Shown one piece after another: positions 1-7,537 of a stretch of 64,000 bases of DNA. Below the pieces are notes generated by a model. That model ran no database searches and was not told the origin of the DNA. It saw only the letters and a program-made list of their open reading frames with translations. How positions within the stretch are numbered: the stretch's first letter is position 1; every line of letters begins with the position of its first letter. Where the stretch lies: contig CAZLJE010000013.1 of the NCBI GenBank assembly GCA_964559835.1, positions 62,001 through 126,000 of the forward strand. Direction: 5' to 3'. This stretch comes from DAISJI01 sp964559835. Lineage in GTDB: Bacteria > Acidobacteriota > Terriglobia > Terriglobales > Acidobacteriaceae. The translations under genes and the position numbers were made by a program.

Positions 1-145
1 AAACCTTTGTGTTGGTTTTTTGGTTTCAAGTCAGAACACGCGCCGGCATCCGACCCCTTCCGTTCCGCCGTCCCCGGAACTTTCGTGTGCGCCGTGCCGG
101 CCTACGTTGACGCAAAGGCCTGGGCGGTCGTCGGACAATGATCGC

Positions 146-409
146 ATGCTCGCGCCGCTCAGTGAAAGAGAGGAGCAGGTGCTGAAGCAGATCGCGCTCG
201 GTTACACGCATAAGGAGATCGCAGGGTTGCTGTCGATCAGCGAAAAGACCGTGGACACGTATCGCGCCCGCATTCTCGAGAAAACCAAGCTGCGCAGTCG
301 GGCGGAGATCGTGCGTTGTGCCATCGCCGTCGGGTCGTTCTGCGCACACCCCGATACACATGAGTGGTTCTCCGCGGCTTCGAAGGGACCGTTCAAGCCT
401 CTCACGTGA
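146..409 (+). CDS. LuxR-type (GerE) helix-turn-helix protein
   Basis: Short DNA-binding protein. Right after the Met at 146 comes a standard LuxR/GerE helix-turn-helix: LSEREEQVLKQIALGYTHKE, then IAGLLSISEKTVDTYRARI, covering about residues 5-65. No receiver or ligand-binding domain precedes it. The open frame extends upstream to a TTG at 20, but those 42 residues are Pro/Ser/Arg-rich and unlike any domain, so the ATG at 146 is preferred; neither start has a convincing ribosome-binding site. The 22-residue tail is unconserved-looking. Target genes are unknown. It ends 24 bp from the convergent sigma-54 activator. It could be the C-terminal half of a two-component regulator whose receiver was lost, or a free-standing HTH protein. 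Confidence 0.7.
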   Translation: MLAPLSEREEQVLKQIALGYTHKEIAGLLSISEKTVDTYRARILEKTKLRSRAEIVRCAIAVGSFCAHPDTHEWFSAASKGPFKPLT

Positions 410-432
410 AGGTGTCGTAGGAGTCTCTATGA

Positions 433-2490
433 CTAGGAGTAGTCGGCGCGAGCGATGTTGAGCCGCCGCATCTTGTTCTGGAGGGTTGTGCGCTTGAGGC
501 CGAGATTTTCGGCCGCTCCGCCTGCCCCAGCAATCCTGCCGGAAGCAGTTTTTAAAGCATCGATGATGGCCTGCCGCTCGGCGTCGTGGAAGGTGGACCC
601 GGAACTGTTCCGAGGCGCTCGCATCGCGTTCTTCAGTTGTGGAATCGGCACGTTCAACTCGCTGCCCTGCGTCAGGATCACGGCGCGTTCGATGAAGTTC
701 TCCAACTCGCGCACGTTGCCCGGCCAGGACGCTGTCGCCAGAGCTTCCATTGCGTGTTTGGGAATCGTCTTGATGTTCTTTTGCATCCGGCGAGCGAGTC
801 GCGACACAAAATAATGCACGAGGAGCGGAATGTCTCCGGGACGGTCGCGCAGCGGTGGGATCTCGATCGGGAAAACGTTCAGGCGGTAGAAGAGGTCTTC
901 GCGAAATTGATTGTTGCGAATCATCGCGGCGATATCGCGATGAGTCGCTGCGATCATGCGAACGCTGACCTGGATGGTCCTCGTGCTGCCCAGCCGCTCG
1001 AACTCCTGTTCCTGGACCGCCCGCAACAACTTCGGCTGCAACTCCATACTGATGTCGCCGATCTCATCCATGAATAATGTGCCGCGGTCGGCAAGCTCGA
1101 ACCGACCCTTTTTCTGCATCAATGCCCCGGTAAACGCGCCCTTCTCATGCCCGAACAGTTCGCTTTCGAGAAGACCAGACGGAATCGCGGCACAGTTGAG
1201 CTTGACGAAAGTCCGCTCCTTCCGTGGGCTGCCCATGTGGATTGCGCGCGCAAACAACTCCTTTCCGGTGCCCGTCTCGCCATGCAGCAGCACCGTGGAA
1301 TCGGTCGGGGCCACGATTGCGACTTGCTTCATCACATGCTGGATGGCGGCGCTGTTACCGACAATATCTTCGAAGTTGAATTCGGAGAGGATCTCCGATT
1401 CCAGGTACAAGCGCTCTTCCTTAAAGCGATCTCTGGCCTCCGCGACACGCCCATAGGCAATCGCATTTTCGACCGCCAACGCAATTTGGGTGCTGATCTG
1501 CGACAGGAGATCCAAGTCCTCTTGACCGAAACTGTCCGGCCGGCGGCCGCCCATGGTTAGAACGCCGATAGGACCGGTCGCAGTTACCAACGGAACCATT
1601 GCCAACGACACGATGGATTCAGCTTTGAGGTTCTCAACGACTGACGGCGGAAGCTTCTCGAATTGTTCGGTCGACCACAGCTCAGGAGTTCGGGCGCGCA
1701 AATTGGCGTGATCGGCATCTGTAAGTTCGGACCGCGTGTCCGGTTTCAAGAAACCTTTGCCGCTGGGGAAATCCAGCAGGACGCATTCCACGTGGTTCGA
1801 TTGTTTATTGATAAGCCAGAATCCGGCGAAGTCGTTTTCGAAGTAATTGCGAAGCGATGCCGATGCAGACCGGAACAAATCGTTGATGTCCAGCTTGGAA
1901 ACAATATAGTTGTTGATTTCCAGCAGAAGTCTCAGCCGGTCGCGCTCTTTAGCCACTTGTTGCTGGTAAAACTCCGCGGTGTGTCTGGCCACGGCGCACT
2001 CGAGCGCGACGGCAACGTGCGATGCTACTGAACGTAGCAACTCGACGTCTTCGCGGACAAACTCCTGCCCCCGGTCTTTCGTCACGACGAGGATCCCGAA
2101 TCGTTTCTGGGCGGTTGAGACCGGAAACACGTATGTGCTTCGGCCGACAGATTCGGCCGCGAATGGAGCCAACTCAGGATGTTTCAACATCTCCTGCGAT
2201 ACGTCCGGGAGAAAGACTGGTTCTTGGTCCTGAAGCACTCTCGCCGCCGCGCCAATGCGTGAGATCCTGGTTCCAGTGGCGATCGCGGGCGCGTCCGCTT
2301 CTCGATCGAACTCCAAAACGTGCAAGCTTTCTCCATCGTCGCTCAGGACGTAGAGGAAAGCTCCGTGGATCCTACAAGTGCTGGACAGAAAACCGCGCAG
2401 GCTGTGCAAGACAGCTTTTACCGTGGGTTGATCGGCCACGGCGCTGGACGCATCCAGCAATGTTCGATATCGGTCTTCGGCGGTCGTCAT
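433..2490 (-). CDS. Sigma-54-dependent activator with two GAF domains (FhlA-like)
   Basis: Enhancer-binding activator of sigma-54 RNA polymerase. Order: GAF domain 1 (about residues 25-165), GAF domain 2 (about 190-345), AAA+ domain (about 370-600), C-terminal Fis-type HTH (about 635-680). The AAA+ core shows Walker A GETGTGKE, the sigma-54 contact loop GAFTGA, Walker B LFMDEIGD, and the R-finger region FREDLFYRLNVFPIEIPPLR. The HTH ends LGLKRTTLQNKMRRL. GAF domains usually sense small molecules or redox state; the ligand cannot be told from sequence. The ATG at 2490 is chosen over an in-frame TTG at 2493. Its promoter region and first codons are duplicated in inverted orientation at 3341-3572, ahead of the paralogue at 3637. 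Confidence 0.93.
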   Translation of the reverse strand: MTTAEDRYRTLLDASSAVADQPTVKAVLHSLRGFLSSTCRIHGAFLYVLSDDGESLHVLEFDREADAPAIATGTRISRIGAAARVLQDQEPVFLPDVSQEMLKHPELAPFAAESVGRSTYVFPVSTAQKRFGILVVTKDRGQEFVREDVELLRSVASHVAVALECAVARHTAEFYQQQVAKERDRLRLLLEINNYIVSKLDINDLFRSASASLRNYFENDFAGFWLINKQSNHVECVLLDFPSGKGFLKPDTRSELTDADHANLRARTPELWSTEQFEKLPPSVVENLKAESIVSLAMVPLVTATGPIGVLTMGGRRPDSFGQEDLDLLSQISTQIALAVENAIAYGRVAEARDRFKEERLYLESEILSEFNFEDIVGNSAAIQHVMKQVAIVAPTDSTVLLHGETGTGKELFARAIHMGSPRKERTFVKLNCAAIPSGLLESELFGHEKGAFTGALMQKKGRFELADRGTLFMDEIGDISMELQPKLLRAVQEQEFERLGSTRTIQVSVRMIAATHRDIAAMIRNNQFREDLFYRLNVFPIEIPPLRDRPGDIPLLVHYFVSRLARRMQKNIKTIPKHAMEALATASWPGNVRELENFIERAVILTQGSELNVPIPQLKNAMRAPRNSSGSTFHDAERQAIIDALKTASGRIAGAGGAAENLGLKRTTLQNKMRRLNIARADYS

Positions 2491-2620
2491 CAAGGGGTAA
2501 CCGGAACCCGTAGCAAAGGATCAAAAACTGGGAGCACATGCAGAGACCATAGTCAGCAGCCGTGCAATACCCTGGTTCGCGGGTTTGGCGTCCGTACAGT
2601 AATCAATTCCACGCAGCAAT
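2401..2620 (-). repeat. Inverted duplication, copy A (promoter and 5' end of the GAF sigma-54 gene)
   Basis: About 220 bp covering the first ~30 codons and ~125 bp upstream of the sigma-54 gene ending at 433. It reappears as reverse complement at 3341-3572. Matching blocks include TATTGCACGGCTG, CTGCATGTGCT, CCAGTTTTTGAT and GACCGATATCGAACATTGCT. By eye, identity is roughly 80%, with small indels. It also overlaps the last few codons of the sigma-like gene at 2603-3169. Confidence 0.85.
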
Positions 2621-3169
2621 ACCCGCATCCTGTTCCAAGTGAGCCTCGCAGTCGATCACCTCGAGCGATTCCAATGCCGCGCAGTATGCTCCTTCCACAG
2701 CAAGCGGGCTGATGCGGAGCCACCGGGCGGCTTCGACCCAACTGAATTTCTCGATACCACAAATGACCAGAACAAAGCGGCACAGGGTGTCGAGCCTGGA
2801 CCGGATCAACTCGGACTCCGCGACGATGAACTCAAGCGACTCAGGAGGCAGTAGCTCGTGAGCGGTATGGAAACAATCGCGGGCCTTGTAAATGTGCGAG
2901 AGCTCGGCGATCCGCGTCCGCTCAATCTCGAAGGAGCAGTCGATGACAGCAAACACCGGCGATACCGGCATAAAGGCCGGTGTTGGTTCGGACGACGCTT
3001 GCGTGAATGCGCACGCATTAACGAGACACGCTTTCGCCATTTCGTGGTTTCCGGTAAGAAAAATCGCCAGCCACCTGAGCTCCTCCTGGTGTTCGGCGAA
3101 TGTTCCGTGAGTTTCCTCAGCTGCTTTGGGAAGGTCCGAGTAGATGCCGCATTTTCCGGCGGTGATCAT
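2603..3169 (-). CDS. Sigma-70/ECF-like protein of unknown function
   Basis: A 188-residue soluble protein not firmly recognised. The layout resembles ECF sigma factors found in Acidobacteria. A region-2-like helix pair (EELRWLAIFLTGNHEMAKAC) lies near the N-terminus, then a linker, then a region-4-like segment (FSWVEAARWLRISPLAVEGA) near the C-terminus. Canonical region 2 promoter-melting residues are not evident, so it may be a degenerate sigma factor or a regulator derived from one. The ATG at 3169 has an AGAGG ribosome-binding site; the longer frame to 3256 lacks support. It sits between, and opposite in part to, two sigma-54 activators and is bracketed by their inverted repeat, which suggests it travelled with or was trapped by that duplication. 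Confidence 0.55.
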   Translation of the reverse strand: MITAGKCGIYSDLPKAAEETHGTFAEHQEELRWLAIFLTGNHEMAKACLVNACAFTQASSEPTPAFMPVSPVFAVIDCSFEIERTRIAELSHIYKARDCFHTAHELLPPESLEFIVAESELIRSRLDTLCRFVLVICGIEKFSWVEAARWLRISPLAVEGAYCAALESLEVIDCEAHLEQDAGIAAWN

Positions 3170-3340
3170 AACTGCCTCTACCCTGGAGTAGCAACTTCCG
3201 TTCCACATCACGACTCCCGGCAAACTGTTGAGAAGGTTCGGATAATTACAAGCCATTCAAGTTGGTTACTGTGCCGATGCCCGTATGTGGGCACTCTGAC
3301 ATTTTACGCCGTAACACTTGGGAAACATGCCCGATCGCCA

Positions 3341-3572
3341 AATTGCAGCGTGGAATTGATTGCGCGCTCTACTGTACGGACGCCAGGCCGGTCCGCGATC
3401 GATGGTATTGCACGGCTGGTGATAATGGTCACTGCATGTGCTGCCAGTTTTTGATACTTTGCTGAGCGTTCCGTTTACCCCTTGATGGTGACGCCGAAGA
3501 CCGATATCGAACATTGCTGGATGCGTCCAGCGCCATGGCCGATCCACCACGGTAAAAGCTGTCTTGCACAGC
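3341..3572 (+). repeat. Inverted duplication, copy B (decayed copy of region 2401-2620)
   Basis: Reverse-complement copy of 2401-2620. It has a ~9-bp insertion near 3361-3369 and scattered substitutions. Homology stops abruptly after CTTGCACAGCC near 3572. It lies directly upstream of the second sigma-54 gene in the same relative orientation that copy A has to the first, so both genes carry the same ancestral promoter region. Confidence 0.82.
3484..3572 (+). pseudogene. Decayed 5' end of a GAF/sigma-54 activator
   Basis: This stretch matches codons 1-30 of the activator at 433-2490. A net one-base deletion just after the start shifts the frame. Read in the ancestral frame it gives EDRYRTLLDASSAMADPPR and then a TAA at 3553. 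The two GAF domains that should follow are absent; 64 bp later the AAA+ paralogue starts with its own ribosome-binding site. It is best read as the relic of a full-length duplicate that lost its sensor half. Confidence 0.75.
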
Positions 3573-3636
3573 CGTCTGTTGGTGGGAATACTTACCGATC
3601 CACGGGGCGAACCGGGATGAAGTTGAGGAGGTAAAT

Positions 3637-4722
3637 ATGGCGCACGCAACGTTTGGATTTACGAATCCCGAAGGCCTTCCGGGAGCGGGTTTTGCTGTGC
3701 CGTGCGGGGCTGAGGGCCAGCAACTGTGCCCGGGCCCAGTAATGACCTCTCAGTCGCGCTTTCAAGGCATCATCGGCAAGAGCCCGGCCTTTCAGAAGGT
3801 GCTGGAAGAAGTCGAGATCGTTGCGCCGACAGATGCGACCGTCCTCCTGCATGGCGAGACGGGCACAGGGAAGGAGTTGATTGCACGAGCCATTCACAAC
3901 CTGAGTCCAAGGCGCGACCGCACCTTTGTGCGTGTGAATTGCGCCGCTATTCCCTCGGGACTGTTGGAGAGTGAACTCTTCGGGCATGAAAAGGGAGCGT
4001 TCACCGGCGCCTTGATGCAAAAGAAAGGCAGGTTCGAGGTAGCGGATCGGGGTTCGCTCTTCCTGGACGAGATTGGCGACATCAGCCTGGAGCTACAGCC
4101 GAAATTGTTGCGGGCGCTGCAGGAGCGAGAGTTCGAACGCCTCGGAAGCGCCAAGACGATCCGCGTAGACGTACGCATTATTGCGGCGACCCACCGCGAC
4201 CTTGAGACGATGATCGAGGAGAAGACGTTTCGCGAGGATCTTTTCTATCGATTCAAAGTTTTTCCCATCGAGATCCCGCCGCTGCGCGAACGTCGCGAAG
4301 ATATTCCGCTTCTCGTGCATTACTTCGCCTCGGTTGTGGCTCGCCGGATGCATAAGAACATTACGAACATACCGAAGCACGCGATGGAGGCCTTCGTGAA
4401 TGCTTCGTGGCCGGGCAACGTGCGCGAACTCGAGAACTTCATCGAACGCGCGGTCATTCTCAGCCAAGGAAGTGAGTTGTGTGTCCCGATGCCGGAGCTG
4501 ACGAATCTCGTCCGATCACCTCACACCACCTCCGTGTCCACATTTCACGATGCCGAGCGGCAGGCCATCGTCGGCGCTTTGAGAGCTGCCTCTGGACGCA
4601 TTGCGGGCAGGGGAGGAGCCGCCGAACGGCTCGGACTGAAGCGTACGACTTTGCAAAACAAGATTCGCCGGCTTGGAATCACAAAAACAAATTGCCTGCA
4701 GTGGATGAGACAAAGCGCGTAG
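3637..4722 (+). CDS. Sigma-54-dependent activator lacking a sensor domain
   Basis: A 361-residue AAA+/Fis protein, close paralogue of the activator at 433-2490 but without GAF domains. After ~45 unstructured residues comes the AAA+ core with GETGTGKE (Walker A), GAFTGA (sigma-54 contact), LFLDEIGD (Walker B) and FREDLFYRFKVFPIEIPPLR. The C-terminal HTH ends LGLKRTTLQNKIRRLG. The start is well supported by GAGGAGG seven bases before the ATG. Lacking a regulatory domain, it may be constitutively active, controlled by level, or restrained by a partner as PspF is by PspA. It shares its upstream DNA with the first activator through the inverted duplication. Its target genes are unknown. Confidence 0.92.
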   Translation: MAHATFGFTNPEGLPGAGFAVPCGAEGQQLCPGPVMTSQSRFQGIIGKSPAFQKVLEEVEIVAPTDATVLLHGETGTGKELIARAIHNLSPRRDRTFVRVNCAAIPSGLLESELFGHEKGAFTGALMQKKGRFEVADRGSLFLDEIGDISLELQPKLLRALQEREFERLGSAKTIRVDVRIIAATHRDLETMIEEKTFREDLFYRFKVFPIEIPPLRERREDIPLLVHYFASVVARRMHKNITNIPKHAMEAFVNASWPGNVRELENFIERAVILSQGSELCVPMPELTNLVRSPHTTSVSTFHDAERQAIVGALRAASGRIAGRGGAAERLGLKRTTLQNKIRRLGITKTNCLQWMRQSA

Positions 4723-4786
4723 CGTCGCGCTGAAGTGTTGGTGCGGGCAGAATGTCATGAGGTGGGCGTACTCCAGTTTGCTCAGC

Positions 4787-6925
4787 TCAATCTTGATGAT
4801 CTTTGCTTGCAATCATTACCACCACGGACCGTGCGCCAGCGCGATAGGTTCCGCCCTTAACCGGCAGCGCGACTTTCCATTCACAAATGTCCTGCGGTGG
4901 GTCTAACGCAGTATCAATCCACCGCCGCCAGTTTTCCGTACCGTTCTCCACTTTCGGAAGTTCAAAATCGAGAGGTTCCCAATATGAATTGAGGATGAGG
5001 TGCAGCAAGAGTCCTTCACCCTTCAGTTCCGCACGCATGGCGAGGCTGTGCGACTCTGGTGACCAGTCCGGCTGATTGAGTTTGACGCCGTGCCAGGCAT
5101 ATTTCGCCTCGCGAAGAACCTGGCTTAGACTCACGCGCCGGCGCTCATGTTCAACATCCCGCATAACACGCCGCTGGATCAGCAGCTTCACAAAACGGAG
5201 GACGTCGGCGTGTCGGGACAGCAGCTTCCAGTCGAGCCAGCTGGTCTCATCGCCCTGGCAGTAGGCGTTATTATTGCCGCGCTGAGTACGCCGCACCTCG
5301 TCGCCCATGGCAAACATGGGCACGCCTGCCGCAAGCATCGTCACCGTGAAGAAGTTCTTTACCTGCTGGTTGCGCAGCCTCTCGATCACGGGGTCATCTG
5401 TTGGACCTTCGAAGCCGCAGTTCCAGCTTCGGTTGTCATCGCGGCCGTCGCGGTTGCCTTCACCATTTTCTTCGTTGTGCTTGCGATCGTAGGTGACGAC
5501 GTCGTTGAGGGTGAAGCCATCGTGGCAAGCAACAAAATTGACGCTCTCCTCGGCTTCGCGCTCCCGACGACCATAAATGCTCGGACTACCGAGCAGCCGG
5601 TCGGCCATTCGCGTTACCGTATCATTCGAACCTCGGAAGAAGTCGCGGACATCGTCGCGAAAGCGATCGTTCCACTCCTTCCAGCTATCTCCCACGAAGC
5701 TGCCGACCTGATAGAGTCCTCCGGCATCCCAGGCTTCTGCAATCATCTTGGCGCCGGCTAGCGCCGGATCGGATTCGATGTCCCAGAGCACCGGTGGATT
5801 TGCCATAACGGCTCCGGACGAATCGCGAGCGAGGATCGATGCCAGATCGAAACGGAAGCCATCCACATGCATTTCGTTCACCCAGTAACGGAGGCTGTCC
5901 ACAATCATGCGCCGTACTGCTGGATGATTTCCGTTCAGCGTGTTTCCTGTACCGGTGAAGTTCGCGTAGCGTGACCGGTCTTCACACAGGAGGTAGTAAG
6001 TCGGATTGTCGAGACCACGCAAGCACTGGGTTGGACCATCGTGTGCATTTTCCGCCGTGTGGTTGAACACGACATCGAGAATGACTTCGATGCCGGCCCG
6101 GTGGAGGGCCTTGACCATGTCCCGAAATTCATCCACCGCGCCCAGGGGGTCCTGACGCGAGCTATAGGCCTGGTGCGGTGCAAAAAATGAAACCGGTGAG
6201 TAGCCCCAGTAGTTCGTCCGGCCTGGGGGCGCGTCCTGCGGATCGAACTGAAATATGGGAAGCAGCTCGACGGCGGTGACGCCCAGTTGCTGAAGATAGG
6301 GAATCTTCTCGATGACCCCGGCGTATGTGCCACGTTTCGATTCCGCCAAACCAGAGCTGGGATGTGCCGTAAAACTGCGCACATGCATCTCGTAAATGAT
6401 GGTGCGCGACCAAGGCTGCTTCAGGGGCACGTCACCTTCCCAGTCATACGCGAGTAAGTTGCCCAAGGTGGCCGCGCCGTGCGGATCCGTAACCACGCTC
6501 TTCATGGCCGTCGCGGTGTTGTCGAAGCCTTTCAGGCGGGCTGCATCACGGCTATAGTTTTTCGGAACGACGACCGCACGCCCATATGGGTCGAGCAGTA
6601 ACTTGGACGGGTCGAACCTGAATCCCCTATCTGGCTCAAACGGCCCGTAGGCCCGGAATCCGTAGATTTGTCCCACCTCCACTCCGGGAACGAAAACGTG
6701 CCAATAGTGATAGGTGCGGTTCGCTAGCGGATCGATGGGAATGACGCGCGAAGGACGCGCATCCTCCACCCGATCGAAGAGCAGAAGTTCGATGCCGGCC
6801 GCGCTCCGGGAAAAGACTGAAAAGTTGGCGCCGCCCGGGACCAACGTAGCGCCTATAGGAAAGCTGCGGCCGGTTGCCGGGGCTGCAAGTGGCTTCAGTG
6901 TTGCCAACACGATTCGCGCAGTCAA
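4787..6925 (-). CDS. glgX: Glycogen debranching enzyme GlgX (isoamylase-type, GH13)
   Basis: Hydrolyses alpha-1,6 branches of phosphorylase-trimmed glycogen. An N-terminal CBM48/isoamylase domain (about residues 20-130) precedes a GH13 barrel. Visible catalytic motifs are DVVFNHTAE, GFRFDLAS (nucleophile Asp), IAEAWDAGG (acid/base Glu) and FVACHDGFTLNDVV (transition-state Asp). At 712 residues it is normal for GlgX/TreX. The start is TTG at 6925, chosen because a strong GGGAGGAGG lies just upstream and the CBM48 motif PIGATLVPGGANFSVFS follows at once. It is the last gene of a minus-strand run with DUF4136, glycogen phosphorylase and DedA. Phosphorylase and debrancher together give cytoplasmic glycogen breakdown. 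Confidence 0.95.
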   Translation of the reverse strand: MTARIVLATLKPLAAPATGRSFPIGATLVPGGANFSVFSRSAAGIELLLFDRVEDARPSRVIPIDPLANRTYHYWHVFVPGVEVGQIYGFRAYGPFEPDRGFRFDPSKLLLDPYGRAVVVPKNYSRDAARLKGFDNTATAMKSVVTDPHGAATLGNLLAYDWEGDVPLKQPWSRTIIYEMHVRSFTAHPSSGLAESKRGTYAGVIEKIPYLQQLGVTAVELLPIFQFDPQDAPPGRTNYWGYSPVSFFAPHQAYSSRQDPLGAVDEFRDMVKALHRAGIEVILDVVFNHTAENAHDGPTQCLRGLDNPTYYLLCEDRSRYANFTGTGNTLNGNHPAVRRMIVDSLRYWVNEMHVDGFRFDLASILARDSSGAVMANPPVLWDIESDPALAGAKMIAEAWDAGGLYQVGSFVGDSWKEWNDRFRDDVRDFFRGSNDTVTRMADRLLGSPSIYGRREREAEESVNFVACHDGFTLNDVVTYDRKHNEENGEGNRDGRDDNRSWNCGFEGPTDDPVIERLRNQQVKNFFTVTMLAAGVPMFAMGDEVRRTQRGNNNAYCQGDETSWLDWKLLSRHADVLRFVKLLIQRRVMRDVEHERRRVSLSQVLREAKYAWHGVKLNQPDWSPESHSLAMRAELKGEGLLLHLILNSYWEPLDFELPKVENGTENWRRWIDTALDPPQDICEWKVALPVKGGTYRAGARSVVVMIASKDHQD

Positions 6926-6943
6926 CCTGCGCCTCCTCCCGTC

Positions 6944-7486
6944 CTACTTATTTGGCTGAGGCGGATAATTCTTGAAAAGCTTGGACATGGCCTTTTGCAG
7001 GTTCTTGTAATTCTTATCCGGGTCTTTCTTGAGGTCGATAGTCTTGGTGGCATCTCCGCGCCAGATCAGCTGCTTTCTTCCGACGTCATATAGATCCACC
7101 AACAGTATTCCGACGGGAATGGTCGAAGTCTGGCCCTGCACTGTACGTGTGCCAAGCCCGCCCCAGTCGCCCGGGCCGTCGCCCATGCTCGACAGGTTGA
7201 CGCTTTTTTCCAGGTTGACCACAGCCTGGTAGCCGACGTAAAGGTCGGCATTCTTCTCCACCCTGGTCAGACCTTTTTGGGCGAGCTGCTCGTCGATTGC
7301 CCGCTTAATGGCCTGGTCGATCAACTGATCCGGCACCGCGCCACCTGGGATGTCGACCCATTGATAGCTCTTGTAGGTCGCGAAGTTGGCGCCTCGGTCG
7401 TAGTTGTAGTGAGTATCCTGGCCGTAGGCGCAAGCGACCATGAACAAAAAAGCTGCCAGCAATGCCAGCTGTTTCGTGAGCGTCAT
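6944..7486 (-). CDS. DUF4136-family exported (lipo)protein
   Basis: A small exported protein of unknown function. The N-terminus MTLTKQLALLAAFLFMVACAYG is a signal peptide whose VACAYG could act as a lipobox (Cys about 20). The mature part carries the DUF4136 pattern: YDRGANFATYKSYQW near the start, DQAIKRAIDEQLAQKGL, then a beta-rich segment ending with KLFKNYPP. The ATG at 7486 follows AGGAAGG, so the 12-residue longer frame is rejected. It lies between glgP and glgX with gaps of 51 and 18 bp, so it is probably co-transcribed. DUF4136 proteins are common envelope proteins of Bacteroidota and Acidobacteriota, and the link to glycogen may be only positional. Confidence 0.88.
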   Translation of the reverse strand: MTLTKQLALLAAFLFMVACAYGQDTHYNYDRGANFATYKSYQWVDIPGGAVPDQLIDQAIKRAIDEQLAQKGLTRVEKNADLYVGYQAVVNLEKSVNLSSMGDGPGDWGGLGTRTVQGQTSTIPVGILLVDLYDVGRKQLIWRGDATKTIDLKKDPDKNYKNLQKAMSKLFKNYPPQPNK

Positions 7487-7537
7487 CGCAATTCCTTCCT
7501 GTTGGGCCGTCGTCCGTTCCACCGGAACAAAGCGCCC

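Noticed and set aside
2450..2600. A sigma-54 (-24/-12) promoter in the duplicated region
   Set aside because: A GG-N10-GC pair exists but the flanking bases do not match TGGCAC/TTGC; no promoter is called.
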